Of a DNA stretch of 64,000 nt, positions 46,592-59,694 are shown piece by piece; within the stretch, counting starts at the first letter, position 1; each line of letters begins with the position of its first letter. Position numbers and translations under genes: made by a program. The notes beneath the pieces were generated by a model, which was given only the letters and a program-made list of their open reading frames with translations, searched no databases and had not been told where the DNA came from. Source of the stretch: Capsicum annuum (taxonomy: Eukaryota; Streptophyta; Magnoliopsida; Solanales; Solanaceae); contig NC_061116.1 of NCBI RefSeq assembly GCF_002878395.1, positions 120,256,692 to 120,320,691 on the forward strand. Direction: 5' to 3'.

Positions 46592-47617
46592 ACAGAATTC
46601 AAGTGTCCTAAGGTGTCTTTGAAGTTGTGTCTAGTAGAGTCTTGTGGAATAGTACAGAGACATCTGTACTTTTATTCGAGAGGCTATTGGGCATATAAGA
46701 AATATTTTTCTTCTTTCATACTCTAGATCTTGCAGTAAATTTTTCCTCTTAGAAACTTAGATTGATTCGTGCATTACTCCAAAATCACCCAACTGTGGCT
46801 CATCCTTGAGATAATATAAGTAGTAAATCTTAATTCTTATTGATATAATTCTCTCATATTAACTACAGAAACTTCAGAAATCACACAAAGGGCTTGAGAA
46901 GAGCCTGTTAGTGTGTTTTAAATCCTTCAATTCGATAGCTTATGCCCTCATCTATATGACATGTATTCAGATTTCTCTTTAACCTTTAATTATAGATAAC
47001 ACTTATGAGAGGCGAGAGTATGTACCTAGATTATTGAATAGAGTTTTCATTGTGGAATACTGTAACTTAGAATGTTATGATCCATAAGTAGAACATCCTT
47101 AGAGTTGAAAGTATGGATTTAGAAGTGCAGTGATAAGAAAGGTAGGGATAATAATTAGTTAAAAGCATATAGATGAATCTATGTATGCTATTAAGTTACG
47201 ATTGAGGTGATATGTCTTTGGGTATTAACTAAAGGGTAGTAACTGTGGTGTAGATTTCATGGTGGAAGGTAAAGTAGGTGTTATTAGTTAAGGTGATCTA
47301 GAATATGCTTGAAGTAGGAAATGAGTTCTTAATGTTATTTCATTGTGTTAGAAAAGTATAGGTTGAAAGTATTAGGTTATTATTAATTTCTAATCTATGC
47401 TTTCCTTATGATCTTGAGAAGGATATTTATTGATGTTTATAGATCCATGGATATAATTTAGACATATAGATGGATAAGTAGTATTGATGTGTGAAATGAG
47501 GATATGTTAGTGTATTATGATACAATAGACTATGATATTATAAAAAATCATTATTGTTATGCGGTTCTAGTGGACTAGTGTTTCTTGATTTTTGTATATA
47601 GCTGCCAAGCAAGAATA
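46592..47617 (+). other. LARD-1 5' internal non-coding sequence
   Basis: No gag is visible. The stretch after the PBS aligns, reverse-complemented, with LARD-2 at 57405-57513 and 53700-53985; for example cacacaaagggcttgagaag here has its counterpart at about 53735-53755. The two LARDs therefore belong to one family. Confidence 0.65.
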
Positions 47618-47622
47618 GTATG

Positions 47623-50466
47623 TGTAACGCCCCAAAAATTTGTCCCAAGACGTCACACGATGCTTAGGACCATAAGTGATACCAAGCTAACCCTTCTACT
47701 GGCATAACTCATAAGCAACTAAATAATATGTATCAAATGACTGAGTTTATAGCGTGGAAACATAATAATGGTGGAATCTAAGAAAATACAATATGGATAC
47801 AACTATTACATTCTTGATAAAGTCTAAAAGAGGGACTGAAAATACATAACTGACTCTAGCTAACATCTGTGAAGCCTCTACTATACTGACTATAGATAGC
47901 TAGGACGCGACCCCAACTATTACTAATCAATATATAAGAGTAAGAAAGTAAAGTACATAAATAACATCTAACTGAAGTCCCCGAAGTAGGAGGACTCATC
48001 ATCTACTAGCTGGAATCTACAAGCTGTCTGAATATGGTATCCATACTACAACTCGTGCCTATATTATGAGACAATATATCACATAGACATATATGTGGGT
48101 CAGTACTTTGAGGATGTACTGAGTATATGGGGGTGAAATGCATAAGTAAAACATTATCTCATCATCATAATTTATAAAATAATGCATGCTAAATGTAAAT
48201 GACTCACACAAGCTGGAATATCTGAAATACTAAAATATGTAGCAATAAGAAGCAAAACATACTTTATAAATCTTGCGAGCCATAACATTTAGTTCTAAAA
48301 ATTATACTTGTGTTCTCACTTTAAATCATTTTGTCCAAGTGTAGAAGGACTCACTACTGAATCTAAAATCTAAAAGCTGAAATCTGTAGCTATATCTTTT
48401 CTGTAAGATATAATTTGATTAAAACTTGTGAGCCTTTACACTTAGTTTTCTAAAAGCTTTTCTGTTCTTCTTTTACTATTAAGGAGAATACTTTATTTCT
48501 TATCTAAAAGAAAATACTTTAAAACTATTCTGAAAATTGTTACTTTTATTAGCAGGGAGGTTCTCTTAACCGACATAAAACATGTGAGCTAATATGGAGT
48601 CCAACGTCTCATCCTCCTAAGAAAAAAAACTCACATTGGGGAAAGGTGTCATACTCTTGCCAGGGAGTATAACCTACCCATGTGATCGATCACATGCTAA
48701 ATCTGCCATCCATATAGAAATGGGAATAATCTAATAATCTATACCTACGTTGGCTACATAGTTCTATAGAAGTAGGATGCACTAAACCCACACTTCCTGC
48801 TCGATGCTAAATACTACTCCTTTTTTATTTGCTACGCTCATTTTGTTGGAAATCTACTTTAAAACTAGCATAAGGGTTTATCCAAAACCAATTATGCATT
48901 AATCTAAAAAAATCTGTAAATAAAGCTAATTCAAATTCTGTAATCTGTAATAATCTAAGAAGTGGATTCCATAGCTAATCTGATGATCAAAAAATCTAAG
49001 CTTTACTAAAAAATCTATAAATAATTTGCTCATAAGATGCTTAAAGTACCATCTTTCTTGAAATAATAAAACTCAATCTTTGGGTAATAACCCATGCATT
49101 AATCTCATGTCAAAACATCATAATAATCATGCTTGATAATGAAAATAATGATAATTCATCTCAAAATCTATAATTTACTGCAATAGGCATGAAAATATGA
49201 AAATAGACATGCAATTCATCTTCAAAATATCTTAAAATCTCATAACTTTGTAAATAGCAATAATGGGTATGAACCCTAATTCAAATCTCATGTAATCTCA
49301 TTCAAATCATGTAAATTTGTGATTGAAAACTAATTTTGGGCACAAGGATGAAAGGAGATCCTTGTTGAAAAACCCCACATACCTTAATTGATGATCTTAG
49401 ATGAAAAGTTTGAATCTTGGATTCCTATGATGCTTTTGAAGATGAGTTCTTGGAGTTCTTGAATATCTTGTGTTGGGAATCCTCCATCTAAAGCTTTCTT
49501 AAAGAATCTATGGTGGAATTTGGTTTCTTGGAGAAGGGGCTTTTGGTTTCTAGGGTTTTGATTTTGAAGAGAATGGTGAATAATAAATATTAGGTGCTTA
49601 GAATAAGCTTAAATTTTATGTTTGGACGGATTGGGGCCTTGGAAATTAACCAAAATGCCCTTTTTAAACTTTAAGTCAAAACTAAAAAATGCAATATTTT
49701 TCCCTATTTGGTTGGCCACCACGAAGCACCACAATTGTTGTGGATCACTGGAAAAGGATGAGTGGGAACTGGGCATTCTCCGTGACGCGGAGCTATCACG
49801 GTGCCCTATAGTTTTTGCCATTTTGGCTACTGGCGCGATGTACCACCATCATGTTGAGCTATTGAAAATCGACAATTGGGAATTTGGACCCCTCCATGAT
49901 GCACCAACATCACGGAGGTCCACTGGAATTGATAATTATGAAATTGTCCTTCATCGCAATGTGGTGGTTGCTTAGGTGGGATACTATTAACTTAAAAATG
50001 CCATAACTCCTTCACCAGGGTTGGAATTAGGCAAATTTGGTATCGATGGAAAGCTTATTCAATTTCTCTCACAATGAAAAGTCGAAATCTTGAAAATTCC
50101 ACATGGATTATTCATTTTGGAAGCTATAACTTAACATTCTAGGAATGAATTTAAGCTAGGAAAAGAACAGGGTATTACAATATTTCCCCTTTGGGAACAT
50201 TCATCCTTGAATGTGGATAGTTAGGCTAAAATTTCTGAGGTTTGAGGCTATAAGATATCATGCACAACTAAAATAAACTGTATGACTGAATCCCAACATA
50301 GTGAGCTAGTAAACTGATCTGTGAGTGTATGAACTTTCATGCAAATAGCTATATGACTGAGATCAAAACGAAAGAGTCAACTTATGCATAACAATTTCTT
50401 TAGGCTGGATTTGATTTTGTGAGAAAAAGATGAGAGGTTTTCGACATGAAAACTCAGGGTATTATA
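47623..50466 (-). repeat. 3' LTR of LARD-2, with a 288-base extension
   Basis: On the plus strand it begins TGTAACGCCCC and ends ctcagggtattata (50466). The part 47623-50179 matches the solo LTR 30952-33498 in reverse complement. The outer 287 bases (50180-50466) are extra relative to that solo LTR, and are bounded on both sides by a PPT-like tract plus TGTAATACC (inner tract at 50180-50200, outer tract at 50467-50480). Confidence 0.88.
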
Positions 50467-53400
50467 ATATCTTCCCCTTGGGATCGTTTATCCCTGAATG
50501 ATACTGATTTGGTTGGAATACTAGGAAATGATTGAGACGATATATAGGATACTTACGAACTGAATCATGACTTAATATTTAAATATGAAACTGATGCCTG
50601 GTGCATACACTGAGCTAAATTCGCAATTTACATAGATGCATATAAAATACCTCTTGAAAAGGCCATACTCATGAATTTTTAGGTAGTAACACTAGACGAA
50701 ATCGAAAGATGGAAAAACTATAGAGACTTGTCTGCCTGACTGTTAAATTGGATTGCAGGTTATATGGACCAAATCATACTGAATACTCACACCCAACTGG
50801 AGTACTTCTTCAACACTTTTCTAAGAAACTCTAACAATATTAGGGAGTAAAGGACTTTGGGCATGATCTGAATCAAAACATCTAAATAAGGAATTTCAAC
50901 ATTGCTACGGCTCTATAGCATGGAACATAGACACATAAACCATACATTGAGATAGGATTGAATTGCTAGGCCTTAAGCAATGCAACTTCTTATTTTCAAG
51001 CTTAGCAACATTTGTCAAACACTCCCTCAACTATACAGTTCCCTTTATATACCATACTTGCTTGATTCGGCTTATAATTCTCACATGGCATTGATAAATC
51101 CTTCTACTAAAGTCTAAACTGAACTAAATCCTCTCATCACAGGCCTAACTCGGAATCACAAGGTACTGCACATAACCTCATAACACTAGCCTAAACTATA
51201 AACTCAATACCCCAAGCATTGTCACACTACTACCTACACTAGGATGAATCTTCTTATCACTTTAACAACTAAACCCAACCTCCTACTAGAAATCCTCTAA
51301 TGCACAACATACCTATCCTCTTATACACCAACATGATGTTTAAGCCTATATTCGTAACCACGCATGCACTTCTAACAAATACCCATAAGAGTATCTTTCT
51401 CATATTCTCTAATACCTCTATCAATAACAACTTTCATATACTAATCTTAATAAGGCACGCATAAAATATTCTTAACCAACCAAGTCATACACTAAAAAAA
51501 ATAAACTTCACCTCAAAAATTCTTTCAAACTTATAGACTTACATAAAACTAGCTTACAAAAATCTTCCCAAACATAACACATTTACTATCTCCCATCCAC
51601 ACAGTTGCTCATCATTACTATCTTGACCAGGGGAAGGTCACTAAAAAGTTAGAATACCAGGGCCCAAAACATGAAGGGATACTAAGCATAATTTGACACC
51701 TTACTGAGGCCTGAGGAAATAGAATATTCACAACATAGATTTATTAAGGAGATCTAATGTGAGGACGTACATGATATAAATCTAAATTTTGCTAATCGTT
51801 AAGAGTGTTGCATGAGTACTGGAACTGAACATATTGTAAGGCCTGAGTACATGAGTCATGAGCTGCATGACCTGAATTTGGAGTTCATAACTTATGGAAT
51901 GTGATTCCAATTGCTGGATGAACTGGAACTCTTCTTACTAGAAACTGGGAGAGTACATGACTCTCTATTATACACATAACAATGAGCTATGATCAGGGAA
52001 CTGACATGTGAGGCATAAGTAAATATCGGGATAACTGAAGTACGAATCTTTGTAATGAGATGAGAATGGGTCAAGCACCATCCTCTCCTACTGACTTTCT
52101 ACACTACATTAGTATCACTCACTAGAATCTAGAAGTCTGACTTGGTTACTCATTCTATCATCTCCCCCTATGGCTTTAAGCCATCAATCCAAGTCTGTGA
52201 ACCATACTCATTCTATCATCTCCCCCTATGGCTTTAAGCCATCAATCCAAGTCTGTGAACCATTAAATAAACTTCAATCTAAATTCCAATCACTTTACTC
52301 TTGAGTCTGGGGTCTATTTAATACACATAAAACTAAACTTACCCTGAAGAACTATATCTTAACGTGTAACACCCAATGCTAATACCTCCATTAGAGGTAC
52401 TACTCTATATTTTTATAGATCAAAAGTCATCATATAATATCTTGAGCACTTACTACCTTAGAATCTTCATGGGTATCACCATATCCTGAGTTCACACCAT
52501 CTAGAACTTTCACCTCTTATTTCTATTTGCTTAATCTGTAAGGATTAAAGCTTAGATCCTAACACTTAACACAGTTATAATCAACCTTTAATAAAAAAAA
52601 CTACTCTTGTCATAACTTACTAATATCACATCTCTAAACTTGTATTTCTAAATCATGAGAATCAAGATCATACCAAAAAGGCTCAACATTAACTATTCAT
52701 AACTCAACTTCTTAATCTAGCTATTTAGAACACCATATACCATCTGACTAGTCTTATTCCACTTAGCAACTCAATGGTACTAACAACCATGCAAAATATG
52801 TAATAACCTTAGAAAATAATGCAACCCCTTATCACCTTGGGCATACTTCTTTATTATACATACTACATCATACTTAATTACAGATAACTGAACTCAAACT
52901 CTTGCATACACTATTTAAGCCACTGGATTACTTCCATACAACTAGCACCACTAACCAAACAATCATTATTCCACCATTATGATCATCCACTATTCAAACT
53001 TAGTGTCTAGTGCTAACATAATTCAATAACCCAACCTCGTATACAATTCTCTCTTGGAATCTATGAAATAAATCATCATGAAACATTAGTCCTCTAGGAC
53101 TTCATAATAATAGTAATTGGTCAAAATTATATGACCTATCTCTTTATAATCCATTAGAACATACTACTTCTACACAAACAAATTACTATCATAGCTCTAT
53201 AAGTTTTAGCTAAACTTATTTTTGTGACCTCAAGGGAAGCCTAAATTAATGATACTAAATCACCAAATAGTTCATTAATATCCTATACTTTTAAAACACA
53301 ATAGATACCATCAATATTTTCTTTCGTACTTCAAGAAAACAATAATTCACCTTAACTAATAACTCCTTCTCTTCCTTCCACTAAACCAACACACAAGAAC

Positions 53401-53989
53401 ATATCAACTTAACACAACTCATTCAAATGCAAAAGTCTATCTCTATACTTTCTATCAATAGGCACTCTCACTTTTCTCGTCACTACTCTTGTATACCCAT
53501 ACTTCCAACTATAATAAGGTTCTACTATTCATAAATCATAACACTGAAGTTCATAATATCCCTCAAATGCATACTATATTTAATAGTCTATGTTCATACC
53601 ATCTCTACTTATGAGCATTATTTTTACTGAAGGAATAATAAGGAATCTGAATGCATATCTTATTTGGTATCAACTGAACAACTCATAAGGATGAGAACAT
53701 AAAATTTTAACTTAAGGAACTTAACACACTAGGTAGCTCCTCTCAAGCCCCTTGCGTGACTTCTGAAACTTCTACTAGCAAATCTGAAAGCATTACATGG
53801 GGAGAAATTGGAACTTGCTAATTATGTTATCTCAAGAATAATCATTGATGAAGAATTTTAGGGTAACACACGAGTAGATAGAAGATTCTGAGAAAATAAA
53901 TTTACTACATGATCTAGAGTAGGAAAGAAATAAACTTTTCTTAAATTCCTCTGTAAGACCTCATAAAATTTTCTCGTAGTCTAAGCCTT
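50467..53989 (-). other. LARD-2 internal non-coding sequence
   Basis: About 3.5 kb without gag or pol signatures. On the minus strand the PPT-like ccaaggggaagatat adjoins the LTR at 50467. The segment 51330-51930 matches 1-530. A perfect 58-base tandem duplication lies at 52147-52262. Confidence 0.65.
52147..52262. repeat. Perfect 58-base tandem duplication
   Basis: Units 52147-52204 and 52205-52262 (starting tactcattctatcatctccc) are identical, which stands out against the decayed surroundings. Confidence 0.93.
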
Positions 53990-56900
53990 AGAGTGTGTTT
54001 AGTGAAGTGTTAATCTGGCCCTAAAAGGTTGAGAAGTGTCTTTCCAAGTAAGAAGTATTTTGAATCGTATAGAATTTCCCTAATATTGACTTTTTTTCAT
54101 GTAGATAATTGAATAAGCTTTTCATTGATACCAAATTCACCCAAATCTGATACTCAGGCAAAGAGTTAGAGCTATTTTAGTAAGACAGTATGCCACCTGG
54201 CACTTTAGCGCATCGCAGAGCCAACCAAAATGCCAATCATCAAAATCCAGTGAGCCTCTACGATTATGGTGCATCTCACTAAGGCTTAATTTTAGAATTG
54301 TTAATTTCCAGTGCACCAACGCGATTCCACCTTATTTCGGTGCCTTTTCAGTTCGCAACCAAGGTGGCAACACGATTCCACCACATTGCGCCATCAAGCA
54401 GTTTCCCAATTGTCTAGTTTCCAGTAAGCTGGCATAATTATGGTGTTTTTCCAGTATGTAAAATTAGGAATTTTTAGCTTAATTCCAAGGGCTAAAAGGG
54501 TCTTTTCCCAACCCCTATATATACTACTTACCACGGGATTTGGCCTCATTTCACCCAAAATATCATTGTTTTCTCTCAATGCTCTTCAAGAACAATAGCT
54601 AAGGTTTCTACAAAAATCAAAACCCTTCCTTCTTCTTTAAGAGAAATCAAGAAATCAAGAATCTCTCCAAGGGCTTTCAAGAAAGAGTTTCTCTAAGGTA
54701 TGCAGATATTGATTCTTGGCTCCCTTCCATCTAAGAAGCTCAAGAACCCTTTTCTAAATTTCAAAGCTTTTATATTTATGAATTTTCATGATTTATATGA
54801 TTTGAAATTAATGTTCATACTATTATTGAGTTGTGATTTATACTTGTTTACAAGGTTTTCAAGCTTTGACCCTAGTATATAGTATTCATGTGATGTTTAT
54901 GATAAACCCTCTTCAAGTTGCTTGTTAAGTTATGTGTTTATGTCAATTAAGTATAGAAATTATTGAATAAGCAAAGCATGCTCCCCATAGGCTTGATAAA
55001 ATGCTTAGGTGAAAGAATTAGAGCCATTATAGAATGTTGACTAGAAATCCCCAATTGTGTGTAAGCCCATGCATTCCAAGTGTTTATTGAAAAGCCTTAG
55101 TGAATGAATTGTGGCATGATAGCATAAAATTCCCTAATTATGTGCTCTTTGATACATGCTAAGACTTTAATACATGCTAAGTGTTTGATGAATGAATTGT
55201 AACATGATAGCATGAAATTCCCCAATTATGTGTTCTCCGGTACAAGCCAAGACTTAAATATACGCAAAGTGCTTAATGCAAGGCCTTGTTGAATGGAGTA
55301 TGATCCAATAGTATGTCCCCTATGTTATTACATGTTTAAGATTCCTAAATGTTTAAAGTGATTCCTTAGTGATTGTGATGGTGAATGGTTATCCATGGTC
55401 TTGATTATTCAAGAATAGTTATGTTTTATTTTTATGTTATCGAGTCTTGGGGGTATTTATACCCGATAATTTAGCTGTTGTCTAGAGCCCATGTTAGTTT
55501 TCATGATAATTTCAATTGATCCATGATTCTTAGAACTCAGTGAGTTATAGAACTCTATATTCTTAGACAGATACAGAACTTAAGAAATCTCAGTAATCTC
55601 TGTAATCGTTATAATCTCAGTATCACTAGTAATCTAGCCTCAATTCTATACCCAACTCAGATCTAGTATTATTCAAGTGTTCAGTTCTGACCTTTATATT
55701 AATTGAGTACTCTATTCAAAGCTTAGTGTCGTTCAGTCAGATAATGAGATTCAGTAGTATTCCGTTAGATATGGAATCAAGTGAATTCAGCTTAACTCAG
55801 TTAGATCATTTGAGAAACATGATCAGTATCAGATTTAAATTAGTTTGTGTTCAGTTAAGAATCAGTTCAGAGTCTTTCAATTGGAGTAGGAGCTATCACC
55901 GAGCGAGGGCAGGGATGATGGCTCCCCATCAAAGAGACAGAGTCGTTAGGAACAATCCCTGAACTCCAGAACTGCTTATCCAACACAGGATACAGGAGTC
56001 ACCCATCAGGAAAGGCTAGTCACCCATCAGATAGGCTCGACTATTATATTGCCTTAGGCTTGACTTCCTATGAGAGTCACCCGTCAGATAGGCTTGACTA
56101 TAGAGGTCTTTACCCGTGGCATAGTATTGATACCCTTCCAGCTGGGGTTACAGGTTGGACCCCACCGGTTGGGATTTAGGGCATGTTGGTTAAGTGACTA
56201 CTTCCCACAGTTATAGTTTTAGTATCAATCTCTAGAAATTAGGACTGTCAAATACAGTCATCTATCTCAGTGAGGAACTCAAATAGTTTCATTGATTTAT
56301 TCACCACCCATCAGATAGGCTTGGTCCCATATAAAGTTATTCTGTATCAGATCTAGAGATTACCCGTCAGATAGGCTTGATCTCAGTCTCATATTCAGTT
56401 AAGTAATCTCATTATTAGATCCCAAAATCACCCATCAAATAGGCTTAATCTCAGTCTCAGATTCAGTTGAGTATTCTTATTATCAGATCTAGAGATCACC
56501 CATCAGATAGGCTTGATCTCAGTCTCAAAATTAGTTGAGTAATCTTATTATCAGATCCCGAGGTCAACCATCGATAGGCTTGATCTCAGTCTCAGATTCA
56601 ATTGATTAATCTCATTATCAGATCCCTAGGTCACCCGTCAGATAGTCTTAATCTCGGATTCAGTTGAGTATTCTTGTTGTCAAATTTGAACATAATTATT
56701 TCTTATCATTGATAGTAGATTTTGGAATCATCCGTTAGAGAGGTTTGATCTCTGATGCAGTCAGTTGAGAGTAGAAAGCTCAGAATTTAGTCATTGATAT
56801 GAGTAGATTCAGTTAATCAGTTTCAGTATTTTGAGTCACGATGATTTTGGTTATGGTTTATGCATTCATGCATGTGTTCTCATTCATTACTCTCATGATT

Positions 56901-57404
56901 ATTTAGTTAAGTAATTGTTCATGCATAAGCCCTTGCATTTAGCCTTACCTCATCTTCATATTCGGTATATTCCCGTACTAATGCATTTTTGCTATGGTGT
57001 TTTATTTGAGACATATGTTCAGAGCCATGAGATCTAGAGTACCTTTATCAGCTCAATCCCAGTCAACAACAGTAGACATAGCAGTGAGTCTTCTTTATTC
57101 GAGGATAATCCTTTTATCATTATTGTATCAGATTTTGTTTAATTTCAGTAGACAGAGTTAGTTGAGTACATATCCCATTAACTCCATAGTTCAGACAGTT
57201 TAAAGTCTTTTTGGACAGATGTATAAGTATTAAATTTTCAATTTTTAGCATTTTTAGATGTTATGAACCTTATGGCCAGTTTTCCCATCTATTATCTATA
57301 TTATGCAGTGTTCAGGTACAGATATCAGTAGAGGGTTGGATTGTGGTCCTTCAGTATCATGTTCACCGTGTGACATTCTAGTTCTAGAAAATTGGGCCGT
57401 TACA
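53990..57404 (+). mobile_element. Probable solo LTR (family B) inside LARD-2
   Basis: From about 54080 it aligns with the LTR at 59695-62435: shared words include cattgataccaaattc, then ggcaaagagttagagc, then gcgcatcgc, then tcgagtcttgggggta and cttccagctggg. It ends ...gggccgttaca. The flanking GCCTC (57405-57409) resembles GCCTT (53985-53989), a target duplication with one mismatch. The first about 80 bases are diverged and lack the TGTAATACC start, so the left end is less certain. Confidence 0.65.
56301..56700. repeat. 68-base tandem repeat array inside a family B LTR
   Basis: Units begin at about 56301, 56359, 56427, 56495, 56563 and 56630, each with an acccatcagataggcttgat-like core followed by ctcagtctcag and attatcagatc. 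Related but irregular copies extend to about 56790 and occur at 55990-56100. Confidence 0.88.
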
Positions 57405-57513
57405 GCCTCATAGTCTCTCAAAAAAAAGTACAGATGTCTCCGTACCATTCCACAAGACTCTACTAACACGGCTTCATAGACACCCTAGGACACTTGAACC
57501 TTGTGCTCTGATA

Positions 57514-57870
57514 TTTATTTTGGAAGCTATCCCTTAATATTCTAGGAACAAATTTAAGCTGGAATAAGTATGGGGTATTATAATCTCTCTCCATTGGGAA
57601 TATTTGTCCTCGAATGTGGCTAATTAGCCTGAAATTTCTTAGGAATCTAAGGCTATAAGCTATTATGTACAACTAAAATAAACTGTATGACTGAATCCCA
57701 ACATTGTGGGCTACTAAACTGATCTATTAGTGCATGAACTTTCATGTAAATAGCTATATGGATGAGATCAAAACAAAAGAGCCAACTTATGGGTAACCAT
57801 TTCTTTAGGCTGGATTTGATTTCTTGAGAAAAAATGAGAGGTTTATGGCATGAAAACTCAGGGTATTACA
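57514..57870 (-). repeat. Internally deleted 5' LTR of LARD-2
   Basis: On the minus strand it starts TGTAATACCCTGAG (57870), runs through the 288-base extension to 57583, then about 70 bases of the family A LTR start (57514-57582). It then jumps directly to atatcagagc, the PBS remnant. About 2.4 kb of the LTR and the first PBS bases are missing. Confidence 0.8.
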
Positions 57871-57875
57871 GTATG

Positions 57876-59694
57876 TGAAGGTGTGTTTTATTAATCATAT
57901 CTAGTAATAGATACTAGGTTTGAACAGTGAGTGATCATCAAGATGGAAATAATTATTACTTAGGATAGTGATGGTAGTTATATGGAAGGTGAGCTAGTAG
58001 GCTTGAAATTATATATGCAAGATTTTAAGTTCATTCTTTCACAATTAAGTATGATGGTGTAGGTATGATATAGAGATATACCCAAGTTAATATGTGGCTA
58101 AATTATTTTCTAAGATTATTAAGTATTAGGTTTAGTTCGATAGTATCCTTAAGTTGCTATATATGAAGAAGGCTAGTGATATAGTATATGGTGTTCTCAA
58201 TAGCTAAGTTAAGGAGTTATGGATAGATTATGTTGAATATTTTGGTATAATTTTGATTCTCATAGTTTAGAGGAAAATATAAATTTAGAGGTGTCATATT
58301 AGGAAACTACGACAAGAAGTGCAAATTGTGTATTTAGAGAGGTAGGTATATTTACCAAGAAGAGTGTAATTATATGACGATGATTATTAAAACTAGAGAA
58401 AGTTAAGGGTGGTATATATGAAAAAAGTGTCCAATAATGAAGTTAGTATAGTATAATTTAGCCAAGTGAGTTGAGCATTCAAGTGTAGAACATTAGAATA
58501 AAGAAATTATGGCTCAGTCTTGAGAATATGGGATAGCCCATACGCTTAGAATGTCGGCTTTAATCTAAGGGGAAGATGATACATTGAAAAAACAAATTAT
58601 GCTTTGTGAATTAGATTGTGATGCATGTAAATAAGAGTTATGATGAGATAGAGATTCATTCTTATTCTAGCGTATTCCTTGGATTTCAGTCATTATAGTA
58701 CCCTATCCATGTCTTGCATGATAGAGTAACACTGGCGACTAAAGCATGCATTTCAGGCATATTCATTTTCATTCTCAACTCCTAGTAAAGAAAGTAATAG
58801 CTTCACTCCATGATCATAGTCATCCCTTATTGATCAATGAATTTTAGTCTTATGTTAAGTAACATATGCAGTATGAATCCATGTTTCATAGTAAGCTCAG
58901 TTCCCAAAATTCATGGTACATCCTTAATGACTAAGTGAAATCACATTGTGTCATTTATATCCTCAATTTAGACCTATTTAATGAATCCCTGACTATGATA
59001 CTCTATTCTTCAGGCCGTATCAACTGACAAAGATATGTATAGTATTTTTTCATGCTTCAAGTCCTTAAGTTTTATCCCTTTAGTGGTTTCTCCTTATATT
59101 AAGATAGTAGTGAAGAAAATGGATGAACAATGGTTTATATGGGAGAGAGTAAATATTCCTTATTAGGGATAATTTATTAAATGCTTGTCCTATCTAAGGC
59201 TACAAGTGTAAAGGAAGACCGAGGCAAAACTTTAGTGTATGTCATAGCTAGTTAAAAAATTTTGGTGTGCTTTTCAGAAATAAATCATGAAATTATTACT
59301 GATATAGGTATTATAAATATAGAAATATATTTCAAAAATGGGTTGGTCTCCTAGAAGTTCATATGTAGTTATACCGATATGCTTGAATGTCATGTTGGTA
59401 TAGAAGTGGATGAATGCATTGTGCGCTATTGAATTCTTTATTAGAGCTCGAAGTTAATTGTTAAAGTGGTAAGGAGTATTATTCTTGAGATAAGATCTTT
59501 GAAAGTACATAGGACATTGAATCTCATAGTTTAGACTAATATTATTATGTTATATGTAGTACCTTATAACTTTGAGTTAGGGTTGAGCATGATGAGAGTA
59601 TGGAGTTTGACTCAGGATTTTGTAGGAGTAGTCACCTATATCCATGTGAAGATTATAAGTTTTGTCAAATAAAGTGTAGTATTTAAGAGGAAAA
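57876..59694 (+). other. LARD-1 internal non-coding sequence, middle part
   Basis: It continues from 47617 after removal of LARD-2. No coding frame was recognised. A segment near 59010 (tattcttcaggcc) resembles, in reverse complement, LARD-2 at about 51700. Confidence 0.6.

Larger units (their letters stand above)
47623..57870 (-). mobile_element. LARD-2: large non-coding LTR element inserted in LARD-1
   Basis: The minus-strand 3' LTR is at 47623-50466. Internal non-coding sequence is at 50467-53989, then a probable solo LTR (53990-57404), then 5' leader (57405-57513) and a shortened 5' LTR (57514-57870). Perfect target duplication GTATG lies at 47618-47622 and 57871-57875. The flanks join into continuous LARD-1 sequence. 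No gag or pol can be read in any frame of its interior. Confidence 0.85.

Noticed and set aside
49609..49975. Overlapping open frames on both strands (70 and 117 residues)
   Set aside because: They lie in the GC-richer part of a family A LTR, mirror each other, and the corresponding region of the solo LTR at about 31140-31500 does not conserve them.
50467..53989. Hidden gag/pol in LARD-2
   Set aside because: I looked on both strands for protease, RT, RNase H and integrase words found elsewhere in this window and saw none.
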